Notes: generated by a model from the letters alone, not told the origin. A stretch of DNA of 64,000 nucleotides from Gammaproteobacteria bacterium (GCA_030425195.1 JAUIAV010000013.1:53501-117500); one strand, 5' to 3'; shown: positions 21,326 to 33,729, counted from the first letter of the stretch. Program-made: numbers and translations.

Positions 21326-24300
21326 GCCCGCACCGGCTTCTGATTCCAGCCCTGCTTGCGCCTCTGATCGCCTGGTCGGACGTTGAGGACGTGCCGATCG
21401 GCGAGGCGGTGGAGCGCCATCTGTTGCCGGACGTGGAACTCACCGAGTGGACGAAGGATGCGGACCGGCTGGCGCTCGAAGCCGGTGACCGGCTGGAAAC
21501 CCGGGAGGTGCTGGTCGCGGAGCCTGAAACCGTGAAGCTGCACGATCTGGTTCCGCCCGTCTACTTCGAATCGGGGGTGGCAAAGGTCCCGGAGAGTACG
21601 GTAGCCGAGCTCAGAAACGTACTCGAGCGCATGCGTAACCGGGCAAACGTCCGTCTCAATCTGGTCGGCCACGCGGATAATCAGCCGCTGTCGGCGGCAC
21701 TTCAGGCCCGCTACGGCGACAACGAAAGTCTGTCCCGCGAACGGGCCGGTGAAGTGGCGGAATTTTTCCAGCGTTCGCTCGACCTGCCTCCGGAGGCAGT
21801 CTCCTATGAGTGGGCCGGTGACCGGAAGCCGGTCGCCACCAACGCCACCGAGGCGGGCAGGGCGAAGAACCGCCGGGTGGAGGTGGAAGTCTGGTATGAC
21901 GTGCTCACCGAGGCCCTGGGCGAGGAAGAGTTCGTCGTCAGTGAAGATGTCCGAACCGTGAAGGTGTGCCGGATGGAAACCGTCTGCAAGCTCCGCTATG
22001 TGGAGGGCCACGAACGCAGAGCCCGCGTGCAGAACCTCGTTGCCCCTCTCCGGTACCGGAGCGCGGATCTGACCGTCACCCCGATCTTTCTCTCGCAGAT
22101 CGGCCGGACGCTCGAGAACCTCCAGGATCGCCGGAACGTGGTCGTCAAATTCATCGGACACACGGACGATGCACCGCTGACCGAGCGTGAGTCACGGATT
22201 TACGGAAATCATCTCAGCCTGTCGAAAGCCCGCGCTCATCGGGTGGCGCTCGCGGTCCAGGAGGCCCTTGAACTGCCAGCCGCGGCGGTACAGAGCGACG
22301 GCTTCGGTGACACCCGACTCGCCGCCAGCAATCTGACCAGAGCGGGTCGGGCACTGAATCGAAGGATCGAGGTGGAGTTCTGGTACGACGATTCGCTTCA
22401 GGCACTCCCGGACGAGCCTCAGCTCTGTCCGGCGGATGCGGCTTCCGAATTGGTGACCCGGGTTTACGATCCTCCCTGGGGAACGATCCCCGTCATCGGT
22501 CTCGAGCTCGGGCAGCCGGTGCTCTCCAGCGCCGATCTCGGCAGGATGCAGCGTGCGCTCGCCGATGTGCAGGACAGAGCGAATGCCAGGCTGCGCTTTG
22601 TCGGTTATACCGGCAACGAGCCCCTGGACCGCCGGACGGCCAGTATCTACGGTGACGATGTGGGTCTTTCCGCCGCCAGGGCGCGACGGGCGATGGAACA
22701 GGTCGCCCGGGAGCTCCAGCTGGAACCTGCCCAGACGGAGCATGAGGGCCGCGGTTACCTGCATTCCAAGGATGTGATCAATGCCGGGTTCATTCAGGGA
22801 GAAGCCTCTTACGTCGAGGTGCAGGTGGTCTATGACGAGCTGGCCACTCTGGACGATTACGAGGGTGTCACGGTCTCGCCGCTGACCCGGGAGCTGACAC
22901 CGGAAAATCCCTTCGCGCTGAACCTGATGCGGATCACCGTGGATGGCGAGCCCATCGACGATCCGAATCGCAGCTCTGCCGACGTACAGCGCTGCACCGA
23001 CGTCGCTCTGGAAGCCGAAGACGTCCGGTTCGGTTTCGATACGCTGGTTGCTTCGCCCAGACTCGACGTGGCCGCCAGCACGCAGTCGGTGGACATCCAC
23101 ACGATCAACCCGGAAGTCGCCGTAGCAGCACCCGTCAGATTCCGGATGTACGCCAACTATCAGGCGTTCATCGATCGAGCCGAAGTGCGTCTCTATCGTG
23201 CCGGTGAATCCACCGAGATGACACCGCTGGCCGTTCTTCCCGTCGACGCGGACGGCTACGCACTGTGGCGGCCGGAGGTGGGCGACTTCAGAGGGCCGGT
23301 GGACGAGCTGATCTACGTGCTCCGTGCTTACGACGGCAGCGGGATCTTCGATGAAACCAGACCCAAACCGATCTGGGTGGCGCATTCCGGACTGCTGCCG
23401 CTGGATCTGTATCAGCGGTCCAACGATCCGGAATACGCCGCCCCGGATGCCGCCGGACCGGATCTGCTGGCCAGCGGTTACGGCGGCAGCAGTCTGGCGC
23501 TGCAGAACATTCCGCTCGGCACCGGTACCGTTACCGTGCAGGGAGACAACCTGGCGCCTGGAAAGGAAGTCTGGGTGGCGGGTGCCCGGGTCCCGGTCGA
23601 TGCTGGCGGCAGCTTCGTGTCCGAAGTGCTGCTGCCCGATGGCGGACACACGGTGGAGGTCGCCCTGGTCGATGACGAAGGTGATGGTGAGCTTTATCTG
23701 CGTGATATCTCGCTGGCGCAGAACGACTGGTTCTATGCCGGTCTCGCGGACTTCACCTGGACTGAAACCAGCAACAGCGAGAGTGCCGATCTCTACGTGG
23801 GCGACAATGCGACTGAGGATTTCGACTCCTCCCTGGATGGTCGGATCGCCCTCTACGCATCGGGTAAGTTCGGTACCGGATGGGGCCTGACGACCAGTGT
23901 CGATACCCGGGAAGATGAGCTCGGCAATCTGTTCAGCAATGTTGTTGACAAGCGTCCGGACGCACTGTTCCGGCGGCTGGATCCGGATCGCCATTATCCG
24001 ACTTTCGGCGACGACAGCACCGTCACCGAACTGGCGCCGACCCAGGGCGGTCTGTATCTGAAGGTGGACAAGAACGACAGCTACGGGCTCTGGGGCAACT
24101 ACAAGATCGGCTACATGAACAACGAGCTGGCCCAGGTGGATCGCGGTCTTTATGGCGCCCAGGGCCACTACGAATCGGTGGCGACCACGGAGTTCGGCGA
24201 GAAACGTCTGGTGGCCGATCTTTTCGGAGCCGAGCCTGGCACCGTACCGAGCCGTCAGGATTTTCTGGGGACGGGCGGTTCGTTCTATTACCTTCGGCAC

Positions 24301-26424
24301 CAGGACATTCTCATGGGTTCCGAGCGGGTCCGGATCGAGATCCGCGACAAGGCATCCGGCATCGTGACCGGTGTGGTGAATTTGAGCCCTTCCACCGACT
24401 ACGACATCGACTATCTGCAGGGCACTGTGCTGCTCAGCGAGCCGTTGTCCGGAACCGTCAATGACGATCTGCTGGTTCGTACGGGAGGCAACAGCGGCGA
24501 CGAGGCCTATCTGGTGGTGCGCTACGAATACACACCGGGGTTCGACGAGATCGAGGCACTGTCCGCCGGTGGGCAGGCACACTACTGGCTGACCGACCGG
24601 GTCAAGGTCGGGCTGGTCGCCAACGAGAACAGCAATGACGACAGCCAGTTCGACAGCAGCCTGCAGGCCGCCGATCTGACCGTGCGTCTGAGCGCCGGTA
24701 CCTGGATGAAAGTTCAGGCGGGGCGCAGTGAAGGCCAGCTGGCACAGTCGTTCACCTCCGCCGATGGCGGTTACGACTTTGCGTCCTCGAGCGCACCCGT
24801 TCTCCTGTCCGGTACCGCGGACGCCTACCGCGGGGATCTGAGCGTCGGCCTCGAAGAGTTCTCCGAGCGGCTCGATGGAAGACTGACCCTGTATGGCCAG
24901 ACACTGGAGTCGGGGTATTCAGCGCCCGGGCTCGAGGCGTTGACGGACACTCAGGCGTACGGTGGCGCCCTGGAGGTGGAACTGACCCGCGCCCTCTCAC
25001 TGAGGGGCAAATCCGATATCCTGAGCCGGGATGACAGCCTCAGCACCCGTGCACACGAGGTGAATCTCGACTATCGGTTCAATCCCCGCTGGAGTCTGAG
25101 CACCGGTCTGCGCCACGACAACCGGAAGGACGATTCTCCCGTGCCGCTCCCCATCCAGGAGACCGGTGTCCGTACCGATGCCGTCATGCAGCTCGGCTAT
25201 GACGCTCGAGGCCAGTGGCGCGCATACGGGTTCGTGCAGGATTCCCTGGTTACCAGTGAAACCCGGGAGACCAACGGGCGTTACGGTGTGGGTGGGGACT
25301 ACATGATTTCCGATCGCCTGCGTCTGGAGATGGAAGTCTCCGACGGCGACCTGGGGCCGGGTGGCCGGGTCGGAACCAGCTACCTGCACTCCGAAAGGAC
25401 GAGCTTCTATCTCAATTACGCGCTGGAGAACGAGAGAACCGACAACGGCCTCCGGGGAACCCGCGGTCCCGGCGGCAGTCTGGTCAGCGGCATGAAAACG
25501 CGATTGTCCGACAGTACGAGTGTCTTCCTGGAAGAACGTTACCAGCATGGCCGGACTCAGACCGGCCTCACGCATGCAACGGGGGTGCAGCTCGCGCCGA
25601 ACGAACGCTGGAGCTTCTCGATCAGCTCGGACATCGGCACGCTGAAGGAACGGGATACAGGCGCAGAAACCGACCGGGTCGCAGGCGGCCTGAGCATCGG
25701 TTACGGCACGCAGGCGCTGCAGCTGTCCACCGGAGTGGAGTACCGGGACGACGAGGCTGAGCAGATCGACGCCTCTACGATCAAGCGCAGATCCTGGCTG
25801 TACCGGAACACCTTCCGCTGGCAGATGAATCCGGCTTCCCGTCTGCTCGGCCGGCTGAATTATTCCACCAGCGACAGCTCACAGGGTGCGTTCTTCGATG
25901 GCGAGTACACGGAAGCGGTGGTCGGATACGCCTTCCGGCCCGTACGCCACGACCGTTTGAACGCGCTCGCCAAATACACCTATTTCTACAACGTGCCCAC
26001 GGCCGGACAGGTGACTCAGTCGAACGCGCCCGCCCAGTACGTGCAGAAAAGCCATGTGGCCTCGCTGGACCTGACCTATGACCTGACCGCGCGGTTGAGC
26101 ATTGGCGGTAAGTACGCACACCGGCTGGGTGAAATCAGTCTGGACCGGGAGGACCCTACCTTCTTCGACAACTCCGCGAGTCTGTACGTGCTCCGTTCGG
26201 ACTGGCGCTTCCGGGACCGATGGGAGCTGCTCGTGGAGGGGCGGATGCTGCAGATGAACGACCTGGAGGAGACCCGTACCGGTGCGCTGCTGGCCCTGTC
26301 ACGCCATGTGGGCGATCACTTCAAGGTTGGAGCGGGCTACAACTTTGCCGAGTTCTCGGATGATCTCACCGACCTCGGCTACGACCATCAGGGTGTTTTC
26401 CTCAATTTTACGGGCGCCTTCTGA
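21322..26424 (+). CDS. giant outer-membrane protein: three OmpA-like domains plus C-terminal beta-barrel
   Basis: 1700 aa. A short hydrophobic N-terminus ([13 protein letters not shown]) serves as the likely signal. Three OmpA-like peptidoglycan-binding-type domains follow, about residues 79-195, 243-355 and 391-505, each with a helix-beta core and an LS-x-x-RA motif ([43 protein letters not shown]). Ig/carboxypeptidase-like beta domains occupy about 590-790. From about 804 to the end alternating aromatic/polar strands indicate a large outer-membrane barrel, closing with the C-terminal Phe signature ([10 protein letters not shown]). Several OmpA-like domains N-terminal to a barrel is an unusual order. 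It is the last gene of the block and coupled to the DUF11 protein by an ATGA overlap. Confidence 0.82.
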   Translation: MSPHRLLIPALLAPLIAWSDVEDVPIGEAVERHLLPDVELTEWTKDADRLALEAGDRLETREVLVAEPETVKLHDLVPPVYFESGVAKVPESTVAELRNVLERMRNRANVRLNLVGHADNQPLSAALQARYGDNESLSRERAGEVAEFFQRSLDLPPEAVSYEWAGDRKPVATNATEAGRAKNRRVEVEVWYDVLTEALGEEEFVVSEDVRTVKVCRMETVCKLRYVEGHERRARVQNLVAPLRYRSADLTVTPIFLSQIGRTLENLQDRRNVVVKFIGHTDDAPLTERESRIYGNHLSLSKARAHRVALAVQEALELPAAAVQSDGFGDTRLAASNLTRAGRALNRRIEVEFWYDDSLQALPDEPQLCPADAASELVTRVYDPPWGTIPVIGLELGQPVLSSADLGRMQRALADVQDRANARLRFVGYTGNEPLDRRTASIYGDDVGLSAARARRAMEQVARELQLEPAQTEHEGRGYLHSKDVINAGFIQGEASYVEVQVVYDELATLDDYEGVTVSPLTRELTPENPFALNLMRITVDGEPIDDPNRSSADVQRCTDVALEAEDVRFGFDTLVASPRLDVAASTQSVDIHTINPEVAVAAPVRFRMYANYQAFIDRAEVRLYRAGESTEMTPLAVLPVDADGYALWRPEVGDFRGPVDELIYVLRAYDGSGIFDETRPKPIWVAHSGLLPLDLYQRSNDPEYAAPDAAGPDLLASGYGGSSLALQNIPLGTGTVTVQGDNLAPGKEVWVAGARVPVDAGGSFVSEVLLPDGGHTVEVALVDDEGDGELYLRDISLAQNDWFYAGLADFTWTETSNSESADLYVGDNATEDFDSSLDGRIALYASGKFGTGWGLTTSVDTREDELGNLFSNVVDKRPDALFRRLDPDRHYPTFGDDSTVTELAPTQGGLYLKVDKNDSYGLWGNYKIGYMNNELAQVDRGLYGAQGHYESVATTEFGEKRLVADLFGAEPGTVPSRQDFLGTGGSFYYLRHQDILMGSERVRIEIRDKASGIVTGVVNLSPSTDYDIDYLQGTVLLSEPLSGTVNDDLLVRTGGNSGDEAYLVVRYEYTPGFDEIEALSAGGQAHYWLTDRVKVGLVANENSNDDSQFDSSLQAADLTVRLSAGTWMKVQAGRSEGQLAQSFTSADGGYDFASSSAPVLLSGTADAYRGDLSVGLEEFSERLDGRLTLYGQTLESGYSAPGLEALTDTQAYGGALEVELTRALSLRGKSDILSRDDSLSTRAHEVNLDYRFNPRWSLSTGLRHDNRKDDSPVPLPIQETGVRTDAVMQLGYDARGQWRAYGFVQDSLVTSETRETNGRYGVGGDYMISDRLRLEMEVSDGDLGPGGRVGTSYLHSERTSFYLNYALENERTDNGLRGTRGPGGSLVSGMKTRLSDSTSVFLEERYQHGRTQTGLTHATGVQLAPNERWSFSISSDIGTLKERDTGAETDRVAGGLSIGYGTQALQLSTGVEYRDDEAEQIDASTIKRRSWLYRNTFRWQMNPASRLLGRLNYSTSDSSQGAFFDGEYTEAVVGYAFRPVRHDRLNALAKYTYFYNVPTAGQVTQSNAPAQYVQKSHVASLDLTYDLTARLSIGGKYAHRLGEISLDREDPTFFDNSASLYVLRSDWRFRDRWELLVEGRMLQMNDLEETRTGALLALSRHVGDHFKVGAGYNFAEFSDDLTDLGYDHQGVFLNFTGAF

Positions 26425-26468
26425 TCCACCCCTGGCACAACCCCCCTGTTTCCAGGCAGAATCCGTTC

Positions 26469-26942
26469 ATGCCGATCCCCATGACCCAGGAGGGCGCCGA
26501 CGCGCTCCGTGACGAACTCAAGCACCGCAAATCGGTGCTGCGCCCGGAAATCACCCAGGCCATTGCCGAGGCGCGCGAGCACGGCGATCTCAAGGAGAAT
26601 GCCGAATACCATGCGGCACGTGAGCAGCAGGGATTCAATGAAGGCCGGATCAAGGAGATCGAATCCAAGCTCGCAGACGCCCAGGTCATCGACGTCAGTA
26701 AGATCAAGCCTTCCGGCAAAGTGATCTTCGGCGCCACGGTGACGCTCATCGATGCCGACGGCGGCGACCAGGTCCGCTACAAGATCGTCGGTGAGGACGA
26801 AGCGGATCTGAAGGCGGGCAAGATCTCCATCATGTCACCGATTGCCAGGGCCATCGTGGGCAAGAGCGAGGGCGATGTGGTGGTGGTGCAGACGCCTTCC
26901 GGCGAGCTGGAGTACGAGGTGGATACCGTCGAGCACCTCTGA
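26469..26942 (+). CDS. greA: transcription elongation factor GreA
   Basis: 157 aa, normal length. GreA rescues backtracked RNA polymerase by stimulating transcript cleavage through the secondary channel. The N-terminal coiled coil carries the signature [20 protein letters not shown], including the tip acidic residues, and the C-terminal FKBP-like domain ends [14 protein letters not shown]. Starts at ATG 26469 (MPIPMTQEG, in line with GreA N-termini). It lies 44 bases after the giant barrel gene and is convergent with yhbY, 18 bases away. Normally next to carB; here separated from it by the accessory block. Confidence 0.97.
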   Translation: MPIPMTQEGADALRDELKHRKSVLRPEITQAIAEAREHGDLKENAEYHAAREQQGFNEGRIKEIESKLADAQVIDVSKIKPSGKVIFGATVTLIDADGGDQVRYKIVGEDEADLKAGKISIMSPIARAIVGKSEGDVVVVQTPSGELEYEVDTVEHL

Positions 26943-26960
26943 GAGGCGGATGGAGCCGGA

Positions 26961-27305
26961 TCAGCGCTCCGTCCGGTGCCGGGTCAGATTGGAGAGCGCG
27001 GGCTTGGCTTCCGGGTTCTTCCGGTAAAGAACGACGATTTTTCCGATCCGCTGTACAGCCGCGGCGCCGCAGGCTCCGGCCAGCGCATCGATCAGCTGAT
27101 TGCGGTCGTCCCGCTCCATGGCATTCACCTTCACTTTGATCAGCTCGTGATCGTCCAGAGCACGGTTGGTCTCTGCGATCACCGACTCGGATACCCCGGC
27201 GTCGCCGATCATGACGACCGGATGCAGGTGATGGGCGATACGGCGAAGTGCTTTCCGCTCGGCACTGTCCAACGGTGTCTCCTGGATGGATCGGGGGAGG
27301 CGCAT
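26961..27305 (-). CDS. yhbY: YhbY family CRM-domain RNA-binding protein
   Basis: 114-aa CRM-domain protein associated with ribosome assembly. The family pattern is present: ERKALRRIAHHLHPVVMIGD, the glycine-rich turn GDAGVSESVIAE, HELIKVKV and the C-terminal IGKIVVLYRKN. ATG 27305 has AGAGG six bases upstream. Divergent from rlmE with only 50 bases between the starts, and convergent with greA. Confidence 0.93.
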   Translation of the reverse strand: MRLPRSIQETPLDSAERKALRRIAHHLHPVVMIGDAGVSESVIAETNRALDDHELIKVKVNAMERDDRNQLIDALAGACGAAAVQRIGKIVVLYRKNPEAKPALSNLTRHRTER

Positions 27306-27342
27306 TTTAGGCCTCTGTCCGCCGGGTGCAAGATGGGCTCGG

Positions 27343-27356
27343 GTATGATGCGGGGA
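27343..27356 (+). promoter_or_regulatory. possible rlmE promoter -10 box, leaderless transcript
   Basis: TATGAT at 27343-27348 is a good -10 sequence eight bases ahead of ATG 27356. A transcript from it would begin at or next to the start codon. No clear -35 was seen at 17 bases upstream, so this is tentative. Confidence 0.3.
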
Positions 27357-28024
27357 TGGCAGACAGCAGAAAAGGCGGCAGCCGCCGTCGCAGCAAATCC
27401 AGTGAGCGCTGGCTCAGCCGGCAGCGTCGGGACCCGTATGCCAGGAAGGCGGCTGCGACGGGCAGAAGCTCCCGCGCGCATTTCAAGCTGGAGCAACTCG
27501 ATCAGCGCTTCCGGTTGCTGAAACCGGGCATGCGGGTGCTGGAGCTGGGCGCGGCGCCGGGTGGCTGGACCTGCTACGTGGAAGAGCGGATCGGGCGGGC
27601 AGGACGTCTGATCGTCGTGGATTCACGCCCCGTTGCCATCACCGCGGATACCGTTCTCATCGAGGGGCTGGCCGGCGACCCTGAAGTTGACATTAAAATT
27701 GACGAAGAAGCAGAGGGCAGAACGCTCGACCTTGTTTTGTCGGATATGGCCCCCAATATCAGTGGTATCCGCACCGCGGACCAGGCGCGGTCCATGGAAC
27801 TCGTCGAGCTGGCTGAAGCCGCCGCCGACCGCTGGTTGAAACCGGGGGGCGCGATGGTGGTCAAAATCTTTCAGGGAGAAGGCGTGGAAGACTGGATACG
27901 CCGGATGCGCGCCAAGTTCGGCACCTTCAAGCAGGTGAAGCCGGATGCGTCACGGCCGGATTCCCGTGAAATGTACGCGGTGGCTCAGAATTACCGGCCA
28001 CAACCTGTCGAAAGAAAGTCTTGA
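27356..28024 (+). CDS. rlmE: 23S rRNA 2'-O-ribose U2552 methyltransferase
   Basis: 222 aa from ATG 27356. RlmE (FtsJ/RrmJ) methylates U2552 in the large-subunit A loop. Visible are RAHFKLEQLDQRF (first catalytic Lys), the SAM-binding VLELGAAPGGWTCYVEE, the catalytic Asp in LSDMAPNISG, the second Lys in MVVKIFQGEG and the Glu in SREMYAVAQNY, completing the K-D-K-E tetrad. An in-frame ATG at 27326 would add ten residues with no family counterpart. No clear Shine-Dalgarno precedes 27356. ftsH follows, as is usual. Confidence 0.95.
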   Translation: MADSRKGGSRRRSKSSERWLSRQRRDPYARKAAATGRSSRAHFKLEQLDQRFRLLKPGMRVLELGAAPGGWTCYVEERIGRAGRLIVVDSRPVAITADTVLIEGLAGDPEVDIKIDEEAEGRTLDLVLSDMAPNISGIRTADQARSMELVELAEAAADRWLKPGGAMVVKIFQGEGVEDWIRRMRAKFGTFKQVKPDASRPDSREMYAVAQNYRPQPVERKS

Positions 28025-28097
28025 AGAAGTGGTGTAGGCTAGTCGTCCGCCCACCAGGAATACCTACCCAGCGGACGGGGTAGAAGAGGATAACCCC

Positions 28098-30004
<1,907 letters not shown>

Positions 30005-30008
<4 letters not shown>

Positions 30009-30859
30009 TCAGCCGGTGCCTCGAAGGAGGCGGCCGGACGCTCACGCTCGAGCGCACCCGGGTCATGGGTGTGCTCAATCTCACCCCTGATTCGTTTTCG
30101 GACGGCGGTCGTTTCGGCGGCGACGGAGGCATCGATACCGGCCGGGTCCGTGCCGAGGCGGAAGCCATGCTGGCCGCGGGCGCCGATATCCTCGATCTGG
30201 GCGGCGAATCCACCCGGCCGGGGGCCGCAACGGTGGATGTGGCGGAAGAACTCGCCCGCGTGATCCCGATCCTGGAATCCCTCCGCGATCTGGATACCAT
30301 GATTTCCGTTGATACGAGAAAACCCGACGTGGCGCGCGCGGCACTGGCTGCAGGCTGCCATCTGATCAACGACGTGTGCGGGTTGCGCGACCCCGACATG
30401 CTCGAGGCGGTGGCGGAGTCGGATGCAGCCGTCTGCGTCATGCACATGCAGGGGGAGCCCGGCAGCATGCAGTCGAACCCCAGCTATGTGGATGTGGTGG
30501 CGGAGGTCCGGGGATTTCTCGAGCAGCGGTATGCCGCGGCCCGGGCGGCAGGCATCCGGAAAGACCGCATCTGTCTCGACCCGGGCTTCGGGTTCGGCAA
30601 GACGCTGGCGCACAATCTGGCGCTGCTGAAGGCACTGCCGGCATTGCGGACAGATGGCCGGCCGATTCTCGTCGGCCTTTCCCGGAAGCGGATGATCGGC
30701 GATCTCACCGGCGCGGCCGTGGACGCCAGGATGCCGGGCAGCATAGTCGCCGCCGTCATCGCGGCAACCCGGGGGGCGGACATCGTCCGGGTGCACGACG
30801 TGGCCGAAACCGTCCAGGCGCTCAGCGTGCTGGAGGCTGTAGGAGTGGATGAGACATGA
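30005..30859 (+). CDS. folP: dihydropteroate synthase
   Basis: 284 aa. Condenses p-aminobenzoate with hydroxymethyl-dihydropterin pyrophosphate in folate synthesis; the sulfonamide target. Signatures: [16 protein letters not shown] (pterin/pyrophosphate loop), [22 protein letters not shown], and [10 protein letters not shown] with the catalytic-site Lys. TTG 30005 overlaps the ftsH TGA (TTGA); the next in-frame ATG would cut into the first motif. Its own stop overlaps glmM (ATGA), giving a coupled ftsH-folP-glmM series. Confidence 0.96.
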
Positions 30860-32202
30860 AAAAGAAGTATTTCGGGACGGACGGCATTCGCGGCCGGGTT
30901 GGCAGTCCCCCCATCACGCCGGAGTTCTGCCTGCGCCTCGGCTGGGCGGTGGGGAAGGTGTTCGCGGAAGGGGAGAAGTCCGGGCGGGCTCCTTATGTGC
31001 TGATCGGTAAGGACACCAGGATCTCCGGCTACATGCTGGAGTCCGTGCTGGAGTCCGGTCTCGTCTCTGCCGGTGCCAGCGTCAGTCTGATGGGTCCCAT
31101 GCCGACGCCGGGTGTTGCTTACCTCACCCGGACGCTGGGCGCGGATGCGGGCATCGTCATCAGCGCCTCGCATAACCCCTATTACGACAACGGCATCAAG
31201 TTCTTCGATGCCTCGGGTAACAAACTCCCGGATGAAGTGGAGCTCGCCATCGAACGCCAGCTCGAGCTGCCGATGGAGTGTGTGGATTCCCATGATCTGG
31301 GTAAGGCCACACGGATCGAGGATGCGGCCGGACGTTACATCGAATTCTGCAAGGCTTCGGTCCGTCGTGGTTTCCGACTGAATGGACTGAAGATCGTTCT
31401 GGATTGTGCCCAGGGTGCGACCTATCACACCGCACCGGGCGTGTTTACCGAGCTTGGTGCAAAGGTCACCGTGATGGGCGCCGAGCCGGACGGCTTCAAC
31501 ATCAACGAAGGCTGCGGCTCCACGGCGCCGGCGGCGCTGGCCGCCCGGGTGGTCGCTGAAGGTGCCGACCTCGGGATCGCTCTCGACGGGGACGGGGATC
31601 GGGTCATCATGGTCGACGAGCGCGGTGAGGTCGTTGACGGTGATCAGCTGGTCTACGTGATCGCCATGCACCGTGCGGCAGGTGGCACCCTGGGGGGCGG
31701 TGTGGTGGGAACGCTGATGTCCAACTTCGGGCTCGAGATCGCGTTCCGGGATGCCGGTATCGGCTTCCATCGTGCGGACGTGGGTGACCGGTACGTGCTG
31801 GAGTCTCTCAAGAATCATGGCTGGTCCCTGGGCGGGGAGTCATCCGGCCACATCATCTGCCTGGATCTCACCACCACCGGCGATGCCATCGTTGCGGCGC
31901 TGCAGGTGCTTCATGCCGTTCGGGAAAGCGGCCGCAGCCTGGGTACTCTGGCCGCCGGCATGCGCAAGATGCCTCAGGTGCTGAAGAACGTCTCCGTAGC
32001 GGCGCCGGCAGAGCGGGCGGGCAGCGACGCGGTCCGCTCGGCAGTGGCGGCCAAGACCGAAGCGCTGGCCGACCGGGGTCGGATTCTGATCAGGCCTTCG
32101 GGGACGGAGCCCGTGGTGCGGGTCATGGTGGAAGGCGAAGACCCGGCGGAGGTCGAGGCCGTAGCCGATGAGCTCGTGGGAGTGGTCAGCGCCGCGAAAT
32201 GA
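30856..32202 (+). CDS. glmM: phosphoglucosamine mutase
   Basis: 448 aa. Converts glucosamine-6-phosphate to glucosamine-1-phosphate for UDP-GlcNAc, peptidoglycan and LPS. Starts [15 protein letters not shown]. The phosphoserine loop is [17 protein letters not shown] (Ser105), the metal loop is [13 protein letters not shown], and the sugar/phosphate loops are GGESSGHI and [15 protein letters not shown] overlaps the folP stop (ATGA). Confidence 0.97.
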   Translation: MKKKYFGTDGIRGRVGSPPITPEFCLRLGWAVGKVFAEGEKSGRAPYVLIGKDTRISGYMLESVLESGLVSAGASVSLMGPMPTPGVAYLTRTLGADAGIVISASHNPYYDNGIKFFDASGNKLPDEVELAIERQLELPMECVDSHDLGKATRIEDAAGRYIEFCKASVRRGFRLNGLKIVLDCAQGATYHTAPGVFTELGAKVTVMGAEPDGFNINEGCGSTAPAALAARVVAEGADLGIALDGDGDRVIMVDERGEVVDGDQLVYVIAMHRAAGGTLGGGVVGTLMSNFGLEIAFRDAGIGFHRADVGDRYVLESLKNHGWSLGGESSGHIICLDLTTTGDAIVAALQVLHAVRESGRSLGTLAAGMRKMPQVLKNVSVAAPAERAGSDAVRSAVAAKTEALADRGRILIRPSGTEPVVRVMVEGEDPAEVEAVADELVGVVSAAK

Positions 32203-32209
32203 GCCGCCC

Positions 32210-32238
32210 TTGTTGCCCGCTCGAACTGCCGTTAACAT
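32210..32238 (+). promoter_or_regulatory. candidate tpiA promoter
   Basis: TTGTTG (32210-32215) and TAACAT (32233-32238) with a 17-base spacer, followed by a GC-rich discriminator and the tpiA ATG 33 bases downstream. It overlaps the end of the glmM gene region by position only (glmM stops at 32202). Confidence 0.5.
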
Positions 32239-32271
32239 TGCGCGCCCTCCGAGCCGGGTGCTGATTCATCC

Positions 32272-33033
32272 ATGAAGCGCGGAATTGCAGCAGGAAACTG
32301 GAAGATGCACGGCTCCCGAAAGTTCATCGCGGAGTACGTGGAGGCGCTGGCCGGTGGTCTCGATGGCTATCGGCCGGCCGGGCAGGTGCTGCTGTTTCCG
32401 GCGTTCGGCCACCTCTCGGTACTGTCCGAGGCCGTCCAGAGTGCCGGGCTCGGTGCAGTGATCGGTCTCGGTGGCCAGACGCTGCATACGGAACCTTCCG
32501 GGGCGTTCACTGGCGAGATCTCCGGCGAGATGCTGGCTGATCTCGGTGCCGGTTGGGTGCTGGTTGGACACTCCGAGCGGCGGCAGTACGCGGCAGAGAC
32601 CGATGAGCTGACGGCTCAGAAGGTGGGAGCCGCGCTCCGGGCCGGACTGAAGCCCATGCTCTGCATTGGAGAAACCGAAGCGGAGCGTGAAGCGGGCAGA
32701 GCCCGCGAGGTGGTGGTGAGACAGCTCGAAGCGGTGCTCGCGGAGCACGCGGATGGTCTCGCCGCAGTCGCTTACGAGCCGGTCTGGGCAATCGGTACCG
32801 GCCGGACGGCGACGCCGGATCTGGCTCAGGAGATGCACGCAGTGATCCGGGACGTGTTGAGAGAGCGTTCGCACGCGCTGGCGGACGGTCTGCCGGTCCT
32901 TTACGGCGGCAGCGTGAAAGGCGGCAATGCCCGGTCGCTGTTCGGCGAGCCGGACATTGACGGAGGCCTGGTGGGCGGTGCCTCTCTGCAGGCGGACGAG
33001 TTTGCAGAGATCGTCCGCGCGCTCGAGGTATGA
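32272..33033 (+). CDS. tpiA: triose-phosphate isomerase
   Basis: 253 aa TIM barrel interconverting dihydroxyacetone phosphate and glyceraldehyde-3-phosphate. Catalytic residues are in place: Lys11 in AGNWKMHG, the His in WVLVGHSERRQY, the Glu in VAYEPVWAIGTGRTA, and the phosphate-binding YGGSVKGGNA. ATG 32272 (MKRGIAAGNWKM) is the standard N-terminus. It precedes secG, as in many gammaproteobacteria. Confidence 0.97.
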   Translation: MKRGIAAGNWKMHGSRKFIAEYVEALAGGLDGYRPAGQVLLFPAFGHLSVLSEAVQSAGLGAVIGLGGQTLHTEPSGAFTGEISGEMLADLGAGWVLVGHSERRQYAAETDELTAQKVGAALRAGLKPMLCIGETEAEREAGRAREVVVRQLEAVLAEHADGLAAVAYEPVWAIGTGRTATPDLAQEMHAVIRDVLRERSHALADGLPVLYGGSVKGGNARSLFGEPDIDGGLVGGASLQADEFAEIVRALEV

Positions 33034-33064
33034 ACAGTAAATGATGGTATTCAGGGGGTAGACG

Positions 33065-33484
33065 GTGTCTACGTTAGAGTTGGTACTGCTGATGCTGCTG
33101 GTGGTGGACGCCATCGCTCTGGCGGCGCTCGTACTTCTTCAGCAGGGGCGCGGTGCGGACGTGGGTGCTGCATTCGGTAGCGGCGCATCCAATACGATGT
33201 TCGGCAGCACCGGGTCTGCCTCCTTTCTGACCAAGCTGACCGTCTGGCTGGCAATCGGTTTTTTCGCGATATCCTTCGGTCTGGCCTGGACGGCGAAGGA
33301 GCGTGCAGCCCGCATGGGCTCGCTGGGGATACCGCAGGTCGAAGCACCGGCGATCGACCTGCCTGCAGAGGAGGTGGAACCTTCGGAAGAGGCGGTGGCA
33401 GCGGGATCCGAGGCTGCCGAAAGCACCACGGAGCAGTTGACTGAGGAATCTGAAAGTGTAGATTCCGACATCCCCGATGTTTGA
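33065..33484 (+). CDS. secG: preprotein translocase subunit SecG
   Basis: 139 aa. Accessory subunit of the SecYEG channel. Two membrane helices (about 2-24 and 56-76) flank the conserved loop QQGRGADVGAAFGSGASNTMFGS (quoted in part: ADVGAAFGSG, NTMFGS). The C-terminal 55 residues are an acidic Glu/Ser/Ala tail, longer than in E. coli. GTG 33065 has a purine-rich AGGGGG seven bases upstream. tRNA-Leu follows after 19 bases and is probably co-transcribed. Confidence 0.94.
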   Translation: MSTLELVLLMLLVVDAIALAALVLLQQGRGADVGAAFGSGASNTMFGSTGSASFLTKLTVWLAIGFFAISFGLAWTAKERAARMGSLGIPQVEAPAIDLPAEEVEPSEEAVAAGSEAAESTTEQLTEESESVDSDIPDV

Positions 33485-33503
33485 GCATCCGGAAACGATT
33501 TTG

Positions 33504-33590
33504 GCCGAAGTGGTGAAATTGGTAGACACGCTACCTTGAGGGGGTAGTGGGCGTACGCCCGTGGAGGTTCGAGTCCTCTCTTCGGCACCA
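33504..33590 (+). tRNA. tRNA-Leu(GAG)
   Basis: 87 nt including encoded CCA. Acceptor GCCGAAG (33504-33510) pairs with CTTCGGC (33580-33586). Anticodon stem CTACC/GGTAG encloses TTGAGGG, anticodon GAG (CUC/CUU codons). A long variable arm (TGGGCGTACGCCC region) marks a class II tRNA. T-loop GTTCGAGTC is canonical. secG-tRNA-Leu is the usual order. Confidence 0.97.
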
Positions 33591-33634
33591 GATATTCGCA
33601 TCAGGCCACCGGTCTGCCGCGGGTACAGCGTAAG

Positions 33635-33657
33635 GCCCCGGAATCCGGGGCTTTTTT
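33635..33657 (+). terminator. Rho-independent terminator after secG/tRNA-Leu
   Basis: GCCCCGG (33635-33641), AAT loop, CCGGGGC (33645-33651), then six T. It ends the tpiA-secG-tRNA-Leu unit. Confidence 0.92.
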
Positions 33658-33693
33658 ATGCACAGAAATGATGCTTCCGTAGGTCATTGGCGG

Positions 33694-33729
33694 TTGCGGG
33701 TCGGGAAATGCGCACATATAATCCCGCCC
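33694..33729 (+). promoter_or_regulatory. strong sigma70 promoter for tRNA-fMet with GC-rich discriminator
   Basis: TTGCGG (33694-33699), 17-base spacer, consensus TATAAT (33717-33722), then CCCGCCC before the likely start site. A GC-rich discriminator is the hallmark of stringently controlled stable-RNA promoters (ppGpp/DksA). dksA itself lies at 50880-51338. This promoter probably also feeds the rimP-nusA-infB leader by readthrough. Confidence 0.85.
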
